Assembly: GCF_030167925.1 (NCBI RefSeq)
Contig: NZ_JASKUT010000001.1
Span: 868,001 to 932,000, forward strand
DNA: 64,000 bases
DNA from: Paenibacillus silviterrae
GTDB taxonomy: Bacteria > Bacillota > Bacilli > Paenibacillales > NBRC-103111
Reading direction: 5' to 3'
Shown here: positions 38,445 through 49,148 of the stretch, one piece after another
How positions within the stretch are numbered: position 1 is the first letter of the stretch
How the letters are laid out: each line of letters starts with the position of its first letter
Made by a program: the position numbers and the translations under genes
Notes under the pieces: generated by a model
The model's input: only the letters and a program-made list of their open reading frames with translations
Told to the model about the DNA's origin: nothing
Database searches by the model: none

Positions 38445-39620
38445 ATGCAGGCAAGATTGATTTTGGAAGACGGAACCGTATTTACCGGAAAAGCATTCGG
38501 CAGCGAAGGCGAGTCGATCGGTGAGGTTGTTTTCAATACAGGAATTACAGGCTATCAAGAGGTGCTTTCCGATCCGTCCTATTGCGGCCAGATCGTAACG
38601 ATGACATATCCGCTTATCGGAAACTACGGCATTGCCCGTGACGACTTCGAGTCGATCCGTCCTTTTATTCACGGGTTCGTCGTTCGCGAGCACGAAATGG
38701 TGCCCAGCAACTGGAGAGCGGAGTATTCGCTCGACAGCCTGCTGAAGGAGTACGGTATCGTAGGGATCAGCGGCATTGATACCCGGATGCTGACAAGAAG
38801 GATCCGCCACCACGGCGTAATGAAGGGGATCCTGACGACCTCCACGAAGCGTGTAGAAGAGCTGCTGGAGCAAATGAAGGGCGCTTCTTTGATGACGGAT
38901 CAAGTGCCTCGCGTTTCTACTAAAAGCGTCTACAGCTCACCGGGAACGAAGGAACGCGTCGTGCTGGTTGACTTCGGCTCCAAGAGCGGCATCATGCGTG
39001 ACTTGAGCAAGCGCGGCTGCGACATCGTGGTTGTGCCTCACGACACGACGGCGGAGCAAATCCGCAGACTAGCACCGGACGGCATTCTGTTGTCCAACGG
39101 CCCTGGGGATCCGAAGGATGTAGCTCATGGTTCGAAGATGATCGCAGAGCTGCTCGGCGAATTCCCGATCTTCGGTATCTGCCTCGGACATCAGCTGTTC
39201 GCTCTCGCCAGCGGCGCCGATACCGAGAAGCTGAAATTCGGTCATCGCGGCGGCAACCATCCGGTGAAGGATCTCCAAACCGGCCGCTGCTACATCACTT
39301 CCCAAAACCATGGCTACACGGTGAAGGAAGACTCCATTGCGGGAACGGATTTGGAAGTAACGCACATCAACAACAACGACCGGACGATCGAAGGTCTGCG
39401 TCATAAGAAATATCCGGCGTTCTCCGTGCAATACCATCCGGAGGCGGCACCTGGACCGTTCGATTCCAGCTATCTGTTCGACGACTTTATCCAAATGATC
39501 CGCGATCACAAAGAAAACAACCCGCAGGAATCCAGACAAGCCCGGATCGCGGCGGCTTATCAAGCGCAAAAAGCGGCAACTGCAGCATCGAAAGGAGAAT
39601 TCTCGTATGCCCAAAAATAA
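38445..39620 (+). CDS. carA: Carbamoyl-phosphate synthase small subunit (glutaminase)
   Basis: CarA releases ammonia from glutamine and passes it to CarB. The 391-residue protein has the N-terminal CarA domain and a class I glutaminase domain with the nucleophile loop [13 protein letters not shown], then [11 protein letters not shown] carrying the His-Glu pair. The end has an alanine/lysine-rich extension of about 25 residues. It overlaps carB by 14 bases. As pyrimidine-operon located genes these correspond to B. subtilis pyrAA/pyrAB. Confidence 0.96.
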   Translation: MQARLILEDGTVFTGKAFGSEGESIGEVVFNTGITGYQEVLSDPSYCGQIVTMTYPLIGNYGIARDDFESIRPFIHGFVVREHEMVPSNWRAEYSLDSLLKEYGIVGISGIDTRMLTRRIRHHGVMKGILTTSTKRVEELLEQMKGASLMTDQVPRVSTKSVYSSPGTKERVVLVDFGSKSGIMRDLSKRGCDIVVVPHDTTAEQIRRLAPDGILLSNGPGDPKDVAHGSKMIAELLGEFPIFGICLGHQLFALASGADTEKLKFGHRGGNHPVKDLQTGRCYITSQNHGYTVKEDSIAGTDLEVTHINNNDRTIEGLRHKKYPAFSVQYHPEAAPGPFDSSYLFDDFIQMIRDHKENNPQESRQARIAAAYQAQKAATAASKGEFSYAQK

Positions 39621-42600
39621 AGAACTCAAAAAAATTCTCGTTATCGGCTCCGGTCCGATCGTTATCGGCCAGGCGGCTGAGTTCGACTATGCAGGTACGC
39701 AGGCGTGCCAAGCGCTGAAGGAAGAAGGTATGGAGGTTGTCCTGATCAACAGCAACCCGGCAACCATCATGACCGATACGAATATGGCCGATAAGGTGTA
39801 CATCGAGCCGATTACACTGGACTTCGTTACCCAAATCATCCGCCAAGAGCGTCCGGACGGCTTGCTGCCTACCCTCGGCGGTCAAACGGGCCTGAACATG
39901 GCCGTTGAATTGGCCCGCGCAGGCGTCCTCGAGCGCGAGAACGTGAAGCTGCTCGGTACACAGCTTACCGCCATTGAGAAGGCGGAGGACCGCGACCTGT
40001 TCCGCGACCTGATGCGCGAGCTGGAGCAGCCGGTTCCGGAGAGCACGATCGTTACAACCGTGCAAGAGGCGCTCAATTTCGCCAATGAAATCGGGTACCC
40101 GATCATCGTACGTCCTGCCTACACCCTTGGCGGTACAGGCGGCGGAATTTGCGCCACCGAAGAAGAGCTGCTTGAAACGGTTGCTTCCGGAATCCGCTAC
40201 AGCCCGATTAATCAGTGCTTGATCGAGAAGAGCATCGCCGGCATGAAGGAAGTCGAATACGAGGTCATGCGTGATGCGAACGACAACTGTATCGTCGTCT
40301 GTAACATGGAAAACTTCGACCCGGTAGGCGTACATACGGGAGACAGTATCGTAGTTGCGCCGAGCCAAACGCTGTCCGATCGCGAGTATCAAATGCTTCG
40401 CTCGGCATCGCTCAAAATCATTCGCGCCCTGAACATCGAGGGCGGATGTAACGTACAGTTCGCCTTGGATCCGCTCAGCTATCAATATTATGTTATCGAA
40501 GTAAATCCGCGCGTAAGCCGCTCCTCTGCGCTTGCTTCCAAGGCGACAGGCTACCCGATCGCCAAGATGGCGGCCAAAATCGCAATCGGCTACACGCTGG
40601 ATGAAATCGTCAACCCGGTAACGGGTCAAACCTACGCATGCTTTGAGCCTACGCTGGATTATATCGTTTCCAAAATCCCGCGCTGGCCATTCGATAAATT
40701 TACGGCAGCCAACCGCAAGCTCGGCACGCAGATGAAAGCGACAGGCGAGGTGATGGCGATCGGCCGCACCTTCGAGGAATCGATTCACAAAGCGGTTCGT
40801 TCCCTGGAGATCGGTGTGCACCGTCTCTACCTGAAGGATGCCGAAGGCCTTGACCAAGCAACCCTGGAAGCGCGCCTGATCAAGCCGGACGATGAGCGCA
40901 TCTTCCTGATCGCTGAGGCTCTGCGCCGCGGGTATACCGTACAGCAGCTGCAAGATTTGACGCATGTGGACTGGTGGTTCCTGCACAAGCTGGAAGGTCT
41001 CATCAAGTTTGAAGAGGAGCTTCAGCAGGCTGAGCTTACCGAAGAACTCGTGTATCAAGCGAAGCGCAAAGGCTTCACGGACCGCGCTATCGCCGAGCTT
41101 CGCACGAAGGCGGGCCTAAGCACCTACACGAACGAGCTGGAGATTCGGGCATACCGCAAGAGCTTGAATATCAAGCCGGTTTACAAAATGGTAGATACGT
41201 GCGCGGCCGAGTTTGAAGCTACGACACCGTACTACTATTCGACCTACGAGACGGAGGATGAAGTGACCGAAACAACGAAGCAGAAGGTCGTTGTCCTAGG
41301 CTCCGGTCCGATCCGTATCGGTCAAGGGATTGAGTTCGACTACTCCACGGTGCATGCCGTATGGGCGATCCAGAAGGCGGGCTACGAGGCGGTTATCATT
41401 AACAACAACCCGGAAACCGTATCGACGGATTTCAGCACCTCCGACCGTCTGTACTTTGAGCCGCTGTTCTTCGAGGATGTCATGAACGTGATCGAGCGCG
41501 AGCAGCCGCTGGGAGTTATCGTCCAGTTCGGCGGGCAAACGGCGATCAACCTGGCCGCTCCGCTGTCCAAAGCCGGTGTGCGGATCTTGGGTACGGAGCT
41601 GGAAAACATCGATGCGGCGGAAGACCGCAAGAAGTTCGAAGCGCTGCTCCGCGAGCTTGAGATTGCTCAGCCGCCGGGCGGAACGGTAACCTCGGTCGAC
41701 CAGGCGGTAGGCATGGCATCCAACTTCGGTTATCCGGTGCTGGTACGTCCTTCCTACGTCTTGGGCGGTCGTGCGATGGAGATCGTCTATTCCGACGAAG
41801 AGCTGCTCAGCTACATGGAATATGCGGTGAAAATCAATCCGGAGCATCCGGTTCTGATCGACCGTTACATGCTGGGTAAGGAAGTCGAGGTTGACGCGAT
41901 CTGCGATAAGGAAACCGTTCTGATTCCAGGCATCATGGAGCATATCGAGCGCGCCGGGGTTCACTCCGGAGACTCGATCGCGGTATATCCTCCGCAAACC
42001 GTTTCGGAGAACATTAAGCAGCAAATCATTGAAATTACTACGAAGATTGCCCGCGGCCTGCAGGTTGTCGGCTTGGTCAACATCCAATTCGTTATCTATA
42101 AAGAGCAAGTGTATGTGATCGAGGTAAATCCGCGCTCCTCACGTACCGTACCGTTCCTCAGCAAGGTTACGAAAATACCGATGGCCAACGTAGCTACCCG
42201 CGTGATCATGGGCGAGAAGCTCGCTGATATGGGCTATCAAACGGGCTTGTGGCCGGAGGATGATTTCGTATCCGTGAAGGTGCCGGTCTTCTCCTTCGCG
42301 AAGCTGCGCCGAGTAGATACGACGCTAGGACCGGAGATGAAATCGACCGGTGAAGTCATGGGCCGCGACAAGAACTTCAGCAAGGCGTTGTATAAGGGCC
42401 TTATCGGCTCCGGCATGAAGATTCCGCCAACCGGCGCGATTATCGCTACGGTAGCGGATAAGGACAAGGAAGAGGCTACGGAAATTCTTCGCGGCTTCTA
42501 CAACCTGGGCTACAAAATTGTGGCAACAGGCGGTACGGCCGATGCACTGGAGCAAGCCGGATTGCGCGTAACCCGCGTGAACAAGCTGAGCGAAGGCACG

Positions 42601-42816
42601 CCGAACATTCTTGACCTGATCCGCAACGGAGAAGCTCACTTCGTCGTCAATACGCTGACCAAAGGCAAAACGCCGGAGCGTGACGGCTTCCGGATTCGCC
42701 GTGAAGCGGTTGAGAACGGTGTGGTTTGCATGACGTCGCTGGATACGGTCAACGCGCTTCTGCATATGCTTGAGGCGATTAACTTCCAATCGACGGCTAT
42801 GCCGGCACACGTATAA
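39607..42816 (+). CDS. carB: Carbamoyl-phosphate synthase large subunit
   Basis: CarB makes carbamoyl phosphate from bicarbonate, ammonia and two ATP. The 1069-residue protein shows the two homologous ATP-grasp halves: [20 protein letters not shown] with [17 protein letters not shown] in the first, [19 protein letters not shown] with [19 protein letters not shown] in the second, and a C-terminal MGS-like allosteric domain ([20 protein letters not shown]). Normal length. ATG after AAAGGAGAATTC inside carA. Confidence 0.98.
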   Translation: MPKNKELKKILVIGSGPIVIGQAAEFDYAGTQACQALKEEGMEVVLINSNPATIMTDTNMADKVYIEPITLDFVTQIIRQERPDGLLPTLGGQTGLNMAVELARAGVLERENVKLLGTQLTAIEKAEDRDLFRDLMRELEQPVPESTIVTTVQEALNFANEIGYPIIVRPAYTLGGTGGGICATEEELLETVASGIRYSPINQCLIEKSIAGMKEVEYEVMRDANDNCIVVCNMENFDPVGVHTGDSIVVAPSQTLSDREYQMLRSASLKIIRALNIEGGCNVQFALDPLSYQYYVIEVNPRVSRSSALASKATGYPIAKMAAKIAIGYTLDEIVNPVTGQTYACFEPTLDYIVSKIPRWPFDKFTAANRKLGTQMKATGEVMAIGRTFEESIHKAVRSLEIGVHRLYLKDAEGLDQATLEARLIKPDDERIFLIAEALRRGYTVQQLQDLTHVDWWFLHKLEGLIKFEEELQQAELTEELVYQAKRKGFTDRAIAELRTKAGLSTYTNELEIRAYRKSLNIKPVYKMVDTCAAEFEATTPYYYSTYETEDEVTETTKQKVVVLGSGPIRIGQGIEFDYSTVHAVWAIQKAGYEAVIINNNPETVSTDFSTSDRLYFEPLFFEDVMNVIEREQPLGVIVQFGGQTAINLAAPLSKAGVRILGTELENIDAAEDRKKFEALLRELEIAQPPGGTVTSVDQAVGMASNFGYPVLVRPSYVLGGRAMEIVYSDEELLSYMEYAVKINPEHPVLIDRYMLGKEVEVDAICDKETVLIPGIMEHIERAGVHSGDSIAVYPPQTVSENIKQQIIEITTKIARGLQVVGLVNIQFVIYKEQVYVIEVNPRSSRTVPFLSKVTKIPMANVATRVIMGEKLADMGYQTGLWPEDDFVSVKVPVFSFAKLRRVDTTLGPEMKSTGEVMGRDKNFSKALYKGLIGSGMKIPPTGAIIATVADKDKEEATEILRGFYNLGYKIVATGGTADALEQAGLRVTRVNKLSEGTPNILDLIRNGEAHFVVNTLTKGKTPERDGFRIRREAVENGVVCMTSLDTVNALLHMLEAINFQSTAMPAHV

Positions 42817-42831
42817 GCAGTAACAAGGTTC

Positions 42832-42920
42832 GATTAGCACAGCGCCTGGGGATTCTTCCCAGGAGGCTGTGCTAATCCCATGCTTAGGCGGTCTTCGGAC
42901 TGCCTTCACCATATGGAAGG
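42832..42920 (+). promoter_or_regulatory. Three tandem stem-loops between carB and pyrF
   Basis: First, GATTAGCACAGCGCCTGGG pairs with CCCAGGAGGCTGTGCTAATC (42832-42877) with few mismatches and a short loop. Second, GGCGGTC-TTCG-GACTGCC (near 42886-42903) is a 7-bp stem with a UUCG-type loop. Third, CCTTC (42903-42907) can pair with GAAGG (42916-42920), part of the pyrF ribosome site. No T-tract follows, so these are not normal terminators. They could act in mRNA processing or translation control. Confidence 0.6.
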
Positions 42921-42931
42921 GGAGTAGCACG

Positions 42932-43663
42932 TTGTCCAGTCTGCCGAATGCAGCATCAAAAATTATGGTGGCGCTAGATTATCCGACAGCCGATCAAGCG
43001 GAGGCGCTCGTACAAAGCCTTCAAGGCATTCCTTGCTGGATGAAGGTAGGAATGCAGCTGTTTTACAGTGCCGGTCCCGGATTTGTGGCAAGTCTGAAGG
43101 AACGCGGATATCATGTATTCCTGGATCTGAAGATGCATGATATCCCGAATACCGTGAAAGGCGGCTCTGAAAGTGTAACGCGTCTTGGCGTCGATATGTT
43201 TAACGTGCATGCCGCGGGCGGAAAGCAGATGATGGAGGCTGCGCTGGAAGGGGTGGACAAAGGGATGGCTGCCGGTGCTGTGAAGCCGGTGGTCATTGGG
43301 GTTACCCAGCTCACCAGCACAAGTCAAGAGGTCCTGAACGGCGAAATTGGAATTCAAGGCTCGGTGGAGAGTGCCGTGATTCGTTATGCGGAGCTGGCGA
43401 GGTCCGCCGGCTTGCATGGCGTTGTAGCTTCGCCGCTTGAGGTGGTACGGATTAAAGAAGCCTGCGGGACAAGCTTTGTGACGGTAACTCCGGGGATACG
43501 GCCGGCCGGCGCAGACATCGGCGACCAGTCCCGCGTCATGACGCCGGAGGAAGCGTTCCGTCAAGGAACGGACTATGTGGTCATCGGCAGGCCGATCACG
43601 GCTGCTGCGAGCCCTAGAGCGGCCTTGGAATCGATTATCGAAGCGATCGCTGTTTCCCAATAA
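42932..43663 (+). CDS. pyrF: Orotidine 5'-phosphate decarboxylase
   Basis: PyrF converts OMP to UMP, the last step of the pathway. The 243-residue TIM barrel has the active-site motif [20 protein letters not shown] near the N-terminus and VTPGIRPAG and DYVVIGRPI for phosphate binding. The start is TTG 42932 after GGAAGGGGAG; the frame is open upstream through the stem-loops but those codons are not expected to be used. Confidence 0.95.
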   Translation: MSSLPNAASKIMVALDYPTADQAEALVQSLQGIPCWMKVGMQLFYSAGPGFVASLKERGYHVFLDLKMHDIPNTVKGGSESVTRLGVDMFNVHAAGGKQMMEAALEGVDKGMAAGAVKPVVIGVTQLTSTSQEVLNGEIGIQGSVESAVIRYAELARSAGLHGVVASPLEVVRIKEACGTSFVTVTPGIRPAGADIGDQSRVMTPEEAFRQGTDYVVIGRPITAAASPRAALESIIEAIAVSQ

Positions 43664-43688
43664 TATAACCGAGGAGTTGTACAAACGC

Positions 43689-44345
43689 ATGAGCGCTAAT
43701 TCCATTCGTACGAACCCGAAGCTGGCGGAAAATATTGCTGCGGCTTTGCTTAAGATCGGGGCGGTAGCCCTTCGTCCGAACCAGCCGTTTACTTGGACTT
43801 CGGGTTTGAAATCCCCGATTTACTGTGATAACCGGCTGACTATCTCTTATCCTGAAGTACGAGAGATGATTGCGGATGGCTTCGTCCAGCTGATTAAAGA
43901 GAACTATCCCGACGCGGAGATGATTGCCGGAGCGGCTACAGGCGGCATTCCTCACGCGGCTTGGGTTGCGCAGAAGCTGAATCTGCCGATGGTTTACGTG
44001 CGGGATAAAGCGAAAGGGCACGGGAAGGAAAACCTGATTGAAGGGGCCATTCAGCCGGGGCAAAAGACCGTGGTAATCGAGGACCTGATCTCCACAGGGG
44101 GAAGCTCTCTGAAGGTTGCTCTTGCTGTAAACGAAGCGGGAGCACAATCGCTAGGGGTGCTCGGCATTTTCTCCTATCAGTTTGATAAAGCGAAGGAAGC
44201 GTTCGACGGTGCGGGAGTGCCCTTCGAGACATTGACCAACTACACGACGCTTGTGGACGTTGCCTTGAAGCAGGGAAGCATTGAGGAGCAGGATCTGGAA
44301 GCGCTGCGGGCGTGGCGCGCAAATCCAAGCGAGTACGGGAAGTAA
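43689..44345 (+). CDS. pyrE: Orotate phosphoribosyltransferase
   Basis: PyrE joins orotate to PRPP, giving OMP for PyrF. The 218-residue protein has the PRPP motif [17 protein letters not shown] and the orotate/PRPP loop [21 protein letters not shown] 43689, with GAGGAG 12 bases upstream, is a slightly long spacing. Last gene of the pyr operon. The dihydroorotate dehydrogenase genes pyrK and pyrD, which lie before pyrF in B. subtilis, are absent and must be elsewhere. Confidence 0.96.
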   Translation: MSANSIRTNPKLAENIAAALLKIGAVALRPNQPFTWTSGLKSPIYCDNRLTISYPEVREMIADGFVQLIKENYPDAEMIAGAATGGIPHAAWVAQKLNLPMVYVRDKAKGHGKENLIEGAIQPGQKTVVIEDLISTGGSSLKVALAVNEAGAQSLGVLGIFSYQFDKAKEAFDGAGVPFETLTNYTTLVDVALKQGSIEEQDLEALRAWRANPSEYGK

Positions 44346-44351
44346 GTTGAG

Positions 44352-44393
44352 AAAAAGCCTTAATCGAGCTGTGATCGATTAAGGCTTTTTTTT
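44352..44393. terminator. Bidirectional terminator between pyrE and mtnB
   Basis: AAAAAGCCTTAATCGA pairs exactly with TCGATTAAGGCTTTTT around a 7-base loop, with flanking A and T runs; serves both converging operons. Confidence 0.95.
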
Positions 44394-45038
44394 CTACTTT
44401 TTCAGCAGCTCCCAGCGGTATACATACTCGAACAGGAACTCGAACGCCTCCAGATGGCGCTTGGCCTCGAAGGCATTGGCACCCCAGGCGTAAATACCGT
44501 GCTTACGAAGCATAATCCCTGGAATGCGGGGCTTCATCGCACCTTCAATCAGAGGAGCAATACGAGGGACGTCCGCGTAATTCGGCACAATCGGAATCTC
44601 GATATGCGCTTCCTCGTCCCAAATGTTAAACGCCTTAATCAGCTCAACGCCATCCACCGGTATCGAGCCGCGCTCCCAGAATAGCTCCGAGACAAGGTTA
44701 TTAAATACCGTATGTACGTGAAAAATGGCGCCGCAGCCCGTCAGGCGATAAATTTCGCAGTGGATCGACGTTTCGGCGGATGGTTTCAATGAGGTCGGCT
44801 CGATCGGTTTACCTTGCTGATCGACGAGCAAATAGTCCGACGGAGTATTAACCGATTTATCTTTGCCGCTGGCCGTGATGGCGAAAGCAAATTGCTCCGG
44901 CGTGAAATCGCCGACGCGAATGGATAAATTGCCGCTTGTCCCTTGAAACCAGCCTCTTGCGGCTAAATTCGTCTTGATCTCCGTCAGCTCGGCGAAAGCC
45001 TGCTGTTTGTCTTCCAAACGAATGCTGCTGTAGCTCAC
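44394..45038 (-). CDS. mtnB: Methylthioribulose-1-phosphate dehydratase
   Basis: MtnB removes water from 5-methylthioribulose-1-phosphate in the methionine salvage pathway. The 214-residue class II aldolase-fold protein has GWFQGTSGNLSIR at the N-terminus, the zinc histidines in IFHVHTVF and a third in LRKHGIYAWG. It overlaps mtnX by four bases and is the last gene of the minus-strand block. The acireductone dioxygenase gene mtnD, next to mtnB in B. subtilis, is not here. Confidence 0.93.
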   Translation of the reverse strand: MSYSSIRLEDKQQAFAELTEIKTNLAARGWFQGTSGNLSIRVGDFTPEQFAFAITASGKDKSVNTPSDYLLVDQQGKPIEPTSLKPSAETSIHCEIYRLTGCGAIFHVHTVFNNLVSELFWERGSIPVDGVELIKAFNIWDEEAHIEIPIVPNYADVPRIAPLIEGAMKPRIPGIMLRKHGIYAWGANAFEAKRHLEAFEFLFEYVYRWELLKK

Positions 45039-45697
45039 TTCACTTTCATCTCCTCTAAGCGGTTAATTACGTCGTAAAAGTCCTCATATTTGTCATAAGG
45101 GAGCCTGAGCTCCTCGCACATTTGAATCAAATGAGAGCGGGCAAACACCGTATCGACCAGCTTGGCGCCTTCAAAATCCGTCACGCTGTCACCGATCAGA
45201 ATGCGATGATATTCCTCTGCGGGATAGGATCGGATAATCGTCGTCTTGCACATACCGCAGTCATTACTGCAATGCGAGTCGCATGCGTGCGGCCACGTAA
45301 TGCGAATGCGGTCGCCTCCAAAGTCGCTGCCGTTGCAATAGATGCTTTCCTTAGGGATGGCAAACTCGGATAATACCGGGTACACGAAAAAGTCAATGCC
45401 GCCGCTCGTAACCAGGAAGGTGATCGCTTCCTTCCTGCAATAGTCGAGCAGCTCCTGAAAGCCCGCCCGGATCGTTACGTTGCCGATCGCATAGTCGATG
45501 ACTTCCTGCTTCATCGAGGTCGGCAGCAGAGCGAACATGCGGCCGACCCCCTCGCGGATGGAGATCTGCTTGGAGATGACCTGATCCACCAGGGTATCCC
45601 AGCCCTCCGGTTTGAAATGCTTCATGATTGCGACGATGTTGTCGTTAACAGTGATCGTCCCGTCAAAATCGCAGAAAATGATGCGCTTCTTCGTCAT
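45035..45697 (-). CDS. mtnX: 2-hydroxy-3-keto-5-methylthiopentenyl-1-phosphate phosphatase
   Basis: MtnX is a HAD-family phosphatase making the acireductone precursor in methionine salvage. The 220-residue protein has the HAD nucleophile motif FCDFDGTITVND, motif II LVTSGGIDFF and motif III IGDSVTDFEGA. A cluster of cysteines and histidine (CDSHCSNDCGMCK) in the cap is typical of MtnX. Overlaps both neighbours by four bases (ATGA), so translation is coupled. Confidence 0.93.
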   Translation of the reverse strand: MTKKRIIFCDFDGTITVNDNIVAIMKHFKPEGWDTLVDQVISKQISIREGVGRMFALLPTSMKQEVIDYAIGNVTIRAGFQELLDYCRKEAITFLVTSGGIDFFVYPVLSEFAIPKESIYCNGSDFGGDRIRITWPHACDSHCSNDCGMCKTTIIRSYPAEEYHRILIGDSVTDFEGAKLVDTVFARSHLIQMCEELRLPYDKYEDFYDVINRLEEMKVK

Positions 45698-46935
45698 TCC
45701 TTGATCCCCCAGGTCTCGATGGCTGTCTGAAGCTCAGGATGCTGCGATGCGTATTCGCGCAAGGATTGGCCGCTCAGCACGCCGTCGATGGCTTGACGGA
45801 ACGCTTTGCCCCCGGCAATGGCGCCCATCGGATGGCCGTGGACGCCGCCGCCGGCGTTCACTATCACTTCACTGCCGAAGTCCTTGAGGATCAGCGGCAC
45901 AAGTCCCGGATGAATCCCGGCGGAGGGAACAGGGAAGCTTTGCTTAAGCGGCGAGCCTTGGGTATTCAGCAGCACTTCCTTGATGGCCATGTTCTCTTCC
46001 CGCGGCATGACGACAGAGCCGTAAGGGGAGGGGAACAGCACCAAATCGGCCCCGGCCAGACGCATGAGCTTGCCGAGCAGTACGTTAGCGGCAATACCAT
46101 GATGAGGCGACGGATAGAAGGCACCCGCAAGCGCAGGATGAGCCATGATCGGTACGCGAATGTCCGGGTTGCGGCTTAGCTCGTGGAGCGCATCATAGCC
46201 GTAAGCCAGCACGTTAAAGAGTAGGGCGTTGGCTCCGGCGTCAATCGCTTTCTTGGCTTGATCTAAAAGCGAGAAGGTAGGTCCGGTCAGATTGACGGCA
46301 TACAGCAGCTTTTGTCCGGTTTCCCGTTCAGCCTGTGCAGCAGCCTGCATGCAAGCCTCTACACGCTTCTCGATCGGCGTCAGCGGGTTTTCGAATAAGA
46401 TTTCGTCATCCTTAATCAAATCTACGCCGCCGGCCGCCTGAAGGTAGAACTGCTCCTTCAAGGCAGGCAAATCATGTCCGATGACGGATTTGAAAATGCT
46501 CATCAATAACGGGCGGTCATGAACGCCGAGCAAATTGCGCACCCCTTGGATGCCGAACTTCGGACCGGGGAAAGCACTCAGGAAGCCTTCCGAAAACTCC
46601 AAATCAATCAGCTTGATCCGGCCGTCCATGGACAGCTTGCCGAACACGGTCACGAGCAGTGCGGGGATGTCCCGGCTGAAGTTGACGTCAGGGTAGGCGA
46701 TCTGAATATCGGCATAACGGCTCGAAGCCGGTTCTCCTGCAGAAGGCTCATGGACTTCTACCTTGACGACACGTCCGAGATGCTTCTCCATTTCGGCTTT
46801 TTTTGCTTCAGGAAGCTCAGTCCAGCTGCCGACCGTTAGACCGACGGCAATGCCGAGCGCTTTTTTATCAAAGTCGGCTTTCTCATCGTACAGACGATAA
46901 GTAGCCAAGCAGTAATTAGAGTAGGATGTGCTCAT
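45694..46935 (-). CDS. mtnW: 2,3-diketo-5-methylthiopentyl-1-phosphate enolase (RuBisCO-like protein)
   Basis: MtnW enolises diketomethylthiopentyl-1-phosphate. It is a form IV RuBisCO of 413 residues with the barrel motif DLIKDDEILFENPLTPIEKR and a phosphate-binding GGGVHGHPMGAIAGG, but without carbon-fixing residues. It starts 18 bp after proC, whose ribosome-site region (GCAGGTG) fills the gap, leaving no space for a promoter or SAM riboswitch. Confidence 0.94.
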   Translation of the reverse strand: MSTSYSNYCLATYRLYDEKADFDKKALGIAVGLTVGSWTELPEAKKAEMEKHLGRVVKVEVHEPSAGEPASSRYADIQIAYPDVNFSRDIPALLVTVFGKLSMDGRIKLIDLEFSEGFLSAFPGPKFGIQGVRNLLGVHDRPLLMSIFKSVIGHDLPALKEQFYLQAAGGVDLIKDDEILFENPLTPIEKRVEACMQAAAQAERETGQKLLYAVNLTGPTFSLLDQAKKAIDAGANALLFNVLAYGYDALHELSRNPDIRVPIMAHPALAGAFYPSPHHGIAANVLLGKLMRLAGADLVLFPSPYGSVVMPREENMAIKEVLLNTQGSPLKQSFPVPSAGIHPGLVPLILKDFGSEVIVNAGGGVHGHPMGAIAGGKAFRQAIDGVLSGQSLREYASQHPELQTAIETWGIKE

Positions 46936-46953
46936 CTTTCGTTTTCACCTGCT

Positions 46954-47823
46954 TTACTTGGATTTGGAAATGACAGAGTCGCTTAAGGCGGCGCCGATCT
47001 CCGATGCGCGTTCCGCGGCCCGAAGGACCGCTTGGGACACGGCGGTCTCGAATTCGTAGGATGCAAGCTTCTCCAGGGCGGCTTGCGTCGTGCCGTTCGG
47101 TGAGGTCACCTTACGGCGGAGATCGGCCGGATCCTCGCCGGTCGTCTCTACCATCTGGGCTGCTCCGAGCACCGTCTGTACGGTTAAGCGCCGGGCTTCC
47201 TCCGGCGATAATCCTCCTTGGACTCCTCCGGCAATCATAGCCTCCATCATGTAGTAAATGTAAGCCGGGCCGCTGCCGGAGACGCCGGTAACGATGTCCA
47301 GCAGCGATTCCTTAACAACGGAAACAATGCCCGTGGTTTCGAACATTTCCAGTGCGAGCTGACGCTGCTCCTCCGTCACGGCCGGGGAGAAGCTAAGCCC
47401 CGTTGCTCCGAGGCCGATCGTACTCGAGGTGTTCGGCATCGTCCGGACCATCGGCTGGCCCGATACGCCCAAAATCGCTTCTATGGTGTCCATGGAGAGG
47501 CCGGCAATGACCGATACGATCAGCTGCTCCTTGCGCAGATAGCTCTTGAGCCCGATCAGGCCTTCCACAGCATCTTTCGGTTTGAACGCGAGGACAACGA
47601 TGTCGGCGTTCTGCACGACCTTGTTTTTGTCTGCCGGGTCGGTAACGTACTGTACACCGTAAAGCTCATGAAGCTTTTCCAGCTGTGCGGTATTCGAACG
47701 ATTCGTCACGTGTACGTTCGCAGCGGAATCAGGCTGGACGGAGACGAGTCCGCGTACGATGGCCTCCGCCATACTGCCTGCGCCGACGAAAGTTATTTTC
47801 GAATCGGATAATGTAAGAGACAT
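46954..47823 (-). CDS. proC: Pyrroline-5-carboxylate reductase
   Basis: ProC reduces pyrroline-5-carboxylate to proline, the last step of the pathway. The 289-residue protein begins with the dinucleotide fold ITFVGAGSMAEAIVRGL, has VRTMPNTSSTIGLG and the C-terminal signature VTSPNGTTQAALEKL with VSGSGPAYIYYMMEA. It resembles B. subtilis ProI/ProH. It lies 26 bp after proA and 18 bp before mtnW, so it sits inside one transcript that runs from the Pro T-box. Confidence 0.95.
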   Translation of the reverse strand: MSLTLSDSKITFVGAGSMAEAIVRGLVSVQPDSAANVHVTNRSNTAQLEKLHELYGVQYVTDPADKNKVVQNADIVVLAFKPKDAVEGLIGLKSYLRKEQLIVSVIAGLSMDTIEAILGVSGQPMVRTMPNTSSTIGLGATGLSFSPAVTEEQRQLALEMFETTGIVSVVKESLLDIVTGVSGSGPAYIYYMMEAMIAGGVQGGLSPEEARRLTVQTVLGAAQMVETTGEDPADLRRKVTSPNGTTQAALEKLASYEFETAVSQAVLRAAERASEIGAALSDSVISKSK

Positions 47824-47848
47824 ATAGCATTACTCCCTTTGTCAGGGG

Positions 47849-49129
47849 CTAGCCGCGCACTTGGCCGCTGCCGCTGACGATGTATTTAGTGGATGTTAGC
47901 GCCGGCAAGCCCATAGGACCGCGGGCATGAAGCTTCTGTGTGCTGATGCCGATCTCCGCGCCGAAGCCGAACTCGAAGCCGTCCGTGAAGCGGGTGGAGG
48001 CATTGTGATATACAGCTGCCGCATCCACTTCATGTAGGAAGCGAGCCGCATTGTCTGCGTTCTCCGTAACGATGCACTCGGAATGCATCGTTCCATGCAG
48101 ACGGATGTGCTCCAGCGCTTCTTCCAGGCTATCCACAATGCGAATATTCAGGATGTAATCGTTGTACTCGGTGTCCCAATCCTGTGGCGCGGCCGACTTG
48201 ATGCCGGGAATGGCGCTCACAGCCTTCTCGTCACCGCGAAGCTCTACGTTTAAATCGGTGAAGCGGCTCGCAACGGTTGGCAAATGAAGGGCTGCGAAGC
48301 CCTTATGCAGCAGCAGCGTCTCCATAGAATTGCAAACCGACGGGCGCTGAACTTTGGCATTCACGGCAATTTGCAAAGCCATATCGGGATCCGCGCTCTC
48401 ATCCACAAAGGTATGGCAGATGCCGGCGCCGGTTTCTATGACGGGAACGGTGGCGTTCTTGACTACGGTCTGGATTAAGGAAGCGCCGCCCCGTGGAATA
48501 ACTACGTCCAGCAGGCCGTTCAGCTTCAGCATTTCGTCGACAGAGCCGCGATCCGGGTCAAGAATAAGCTGCAAGCCGTCAGCCGGCATGGCTGTTTGTG
48601 CAAGGGCGGCATGCAGCACCTCGACAATGCGGCGGTTCGATTCTAGTGCCGAGGACCCGCCGCGCAGGACAACGGCGTTGCCCGTTTTGAGGCACAGGCC
48701 TGCGGCATCCACCGTAACGTTCGGGCGCGCCTCGTAGATCATGCCGATGACGCCGAGAGGCACGCGTACCTTGCGCACCTGGAGACCGTTCGGACGGGCG
48801 AACTCCTCCAAGGTATCTCCAACGGGATCAGGAAGCTCCACCACCTGACGGAGACCTTCCGCCATAGCTGCTATGCGCTGCTCATTCAATGCCAAACGAT
48901 CGAGCAGGGAAGTGCTTGTGCCGTTCTCGCGGCCGCGCTGGAGATCGAGGGCGTTGGCTTCGATGATGGAAGCCTGCTCGGTTACAAGGGCGTCGGCCAT
49001 AGCGAGCAAAGCGTCATTCTTCTGTTCCGTTGTCAGACGCGCCAGCTTAGGTGCCGCTTGCTTCGCCAATCGCGCTTTTTGTACGACTTCACTTACTTGT
49101 ATGGTTTGTTCGAGTTGAGACATATTCAT
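47849..49129 (-). CDS. proA: Gamma-glutamyl phosphate reductase
   Basis: ProA reduces gamma-glutamyl phosphate to the semialdehyde with NADPH. The 426-residue aldehyde dehydrogenase-like protein has the catalytic cysteine in TGAGICHTFVDESAD, the family stretches VPLGVIGMIYEARPNVTVD and LRGGSSALESNR, and the end GPMGLPALTSTKY. The start MNMSQ is preceded by GCGGGGAATGA. Twenty bases after proB. Confidence 0.96.
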   Translation of the reverse strand: MNMSQLEQTIQVSEVVQKARLAKQAAPKLARLTTEQKNDALLAMADALVTEQASIIEANALDLQRGRENGTSTSLLDRLALNEQRIAAMAEGLRQVVELPDPVGDTLEEFARPNGLQVRKVRVPLGVIGMIYEARPNVTVDAAGLCLKTGNAVVLRGGSSALESNRRIVEVLHAALAQTAMPADGLQLILDPDRGSVDEMLKLNGLLDVVIPRGGASLIQTVVKNATVPVIETGAGICHTFVDESADPDMALQIAVNAKVQRPSVCNSMETLLLHKGFAALHLPTVASRFTDLNVELRGDEKAVSAIPGIKSAAPQDWDTEYNDYILNIRIVDSLEEALEHIRLHGTMHSECIVTENADNAARFLHEVDAAAVYHNASTRFTDGFEFGFGAEIGISTQKLHARGPMGLPALTSTKYIVSGSGQVRG

Positions 49130-49148
49130 TCCCCGCTTTCTTATAAGT

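Noticed and set aside
39487-41058. Long open frame antisense to carA/carB (over 500 codons)
   Set aside because: It mirrors a strongly conserved gene in GC-rich codon phase, has no ribosome site and no recognisable protein motif.
46936-46953. SAM riboswitch (S-box) or promoter before mtnW
   Set aside because: The gap is only 18 bp and is taken up by the ribosome site.
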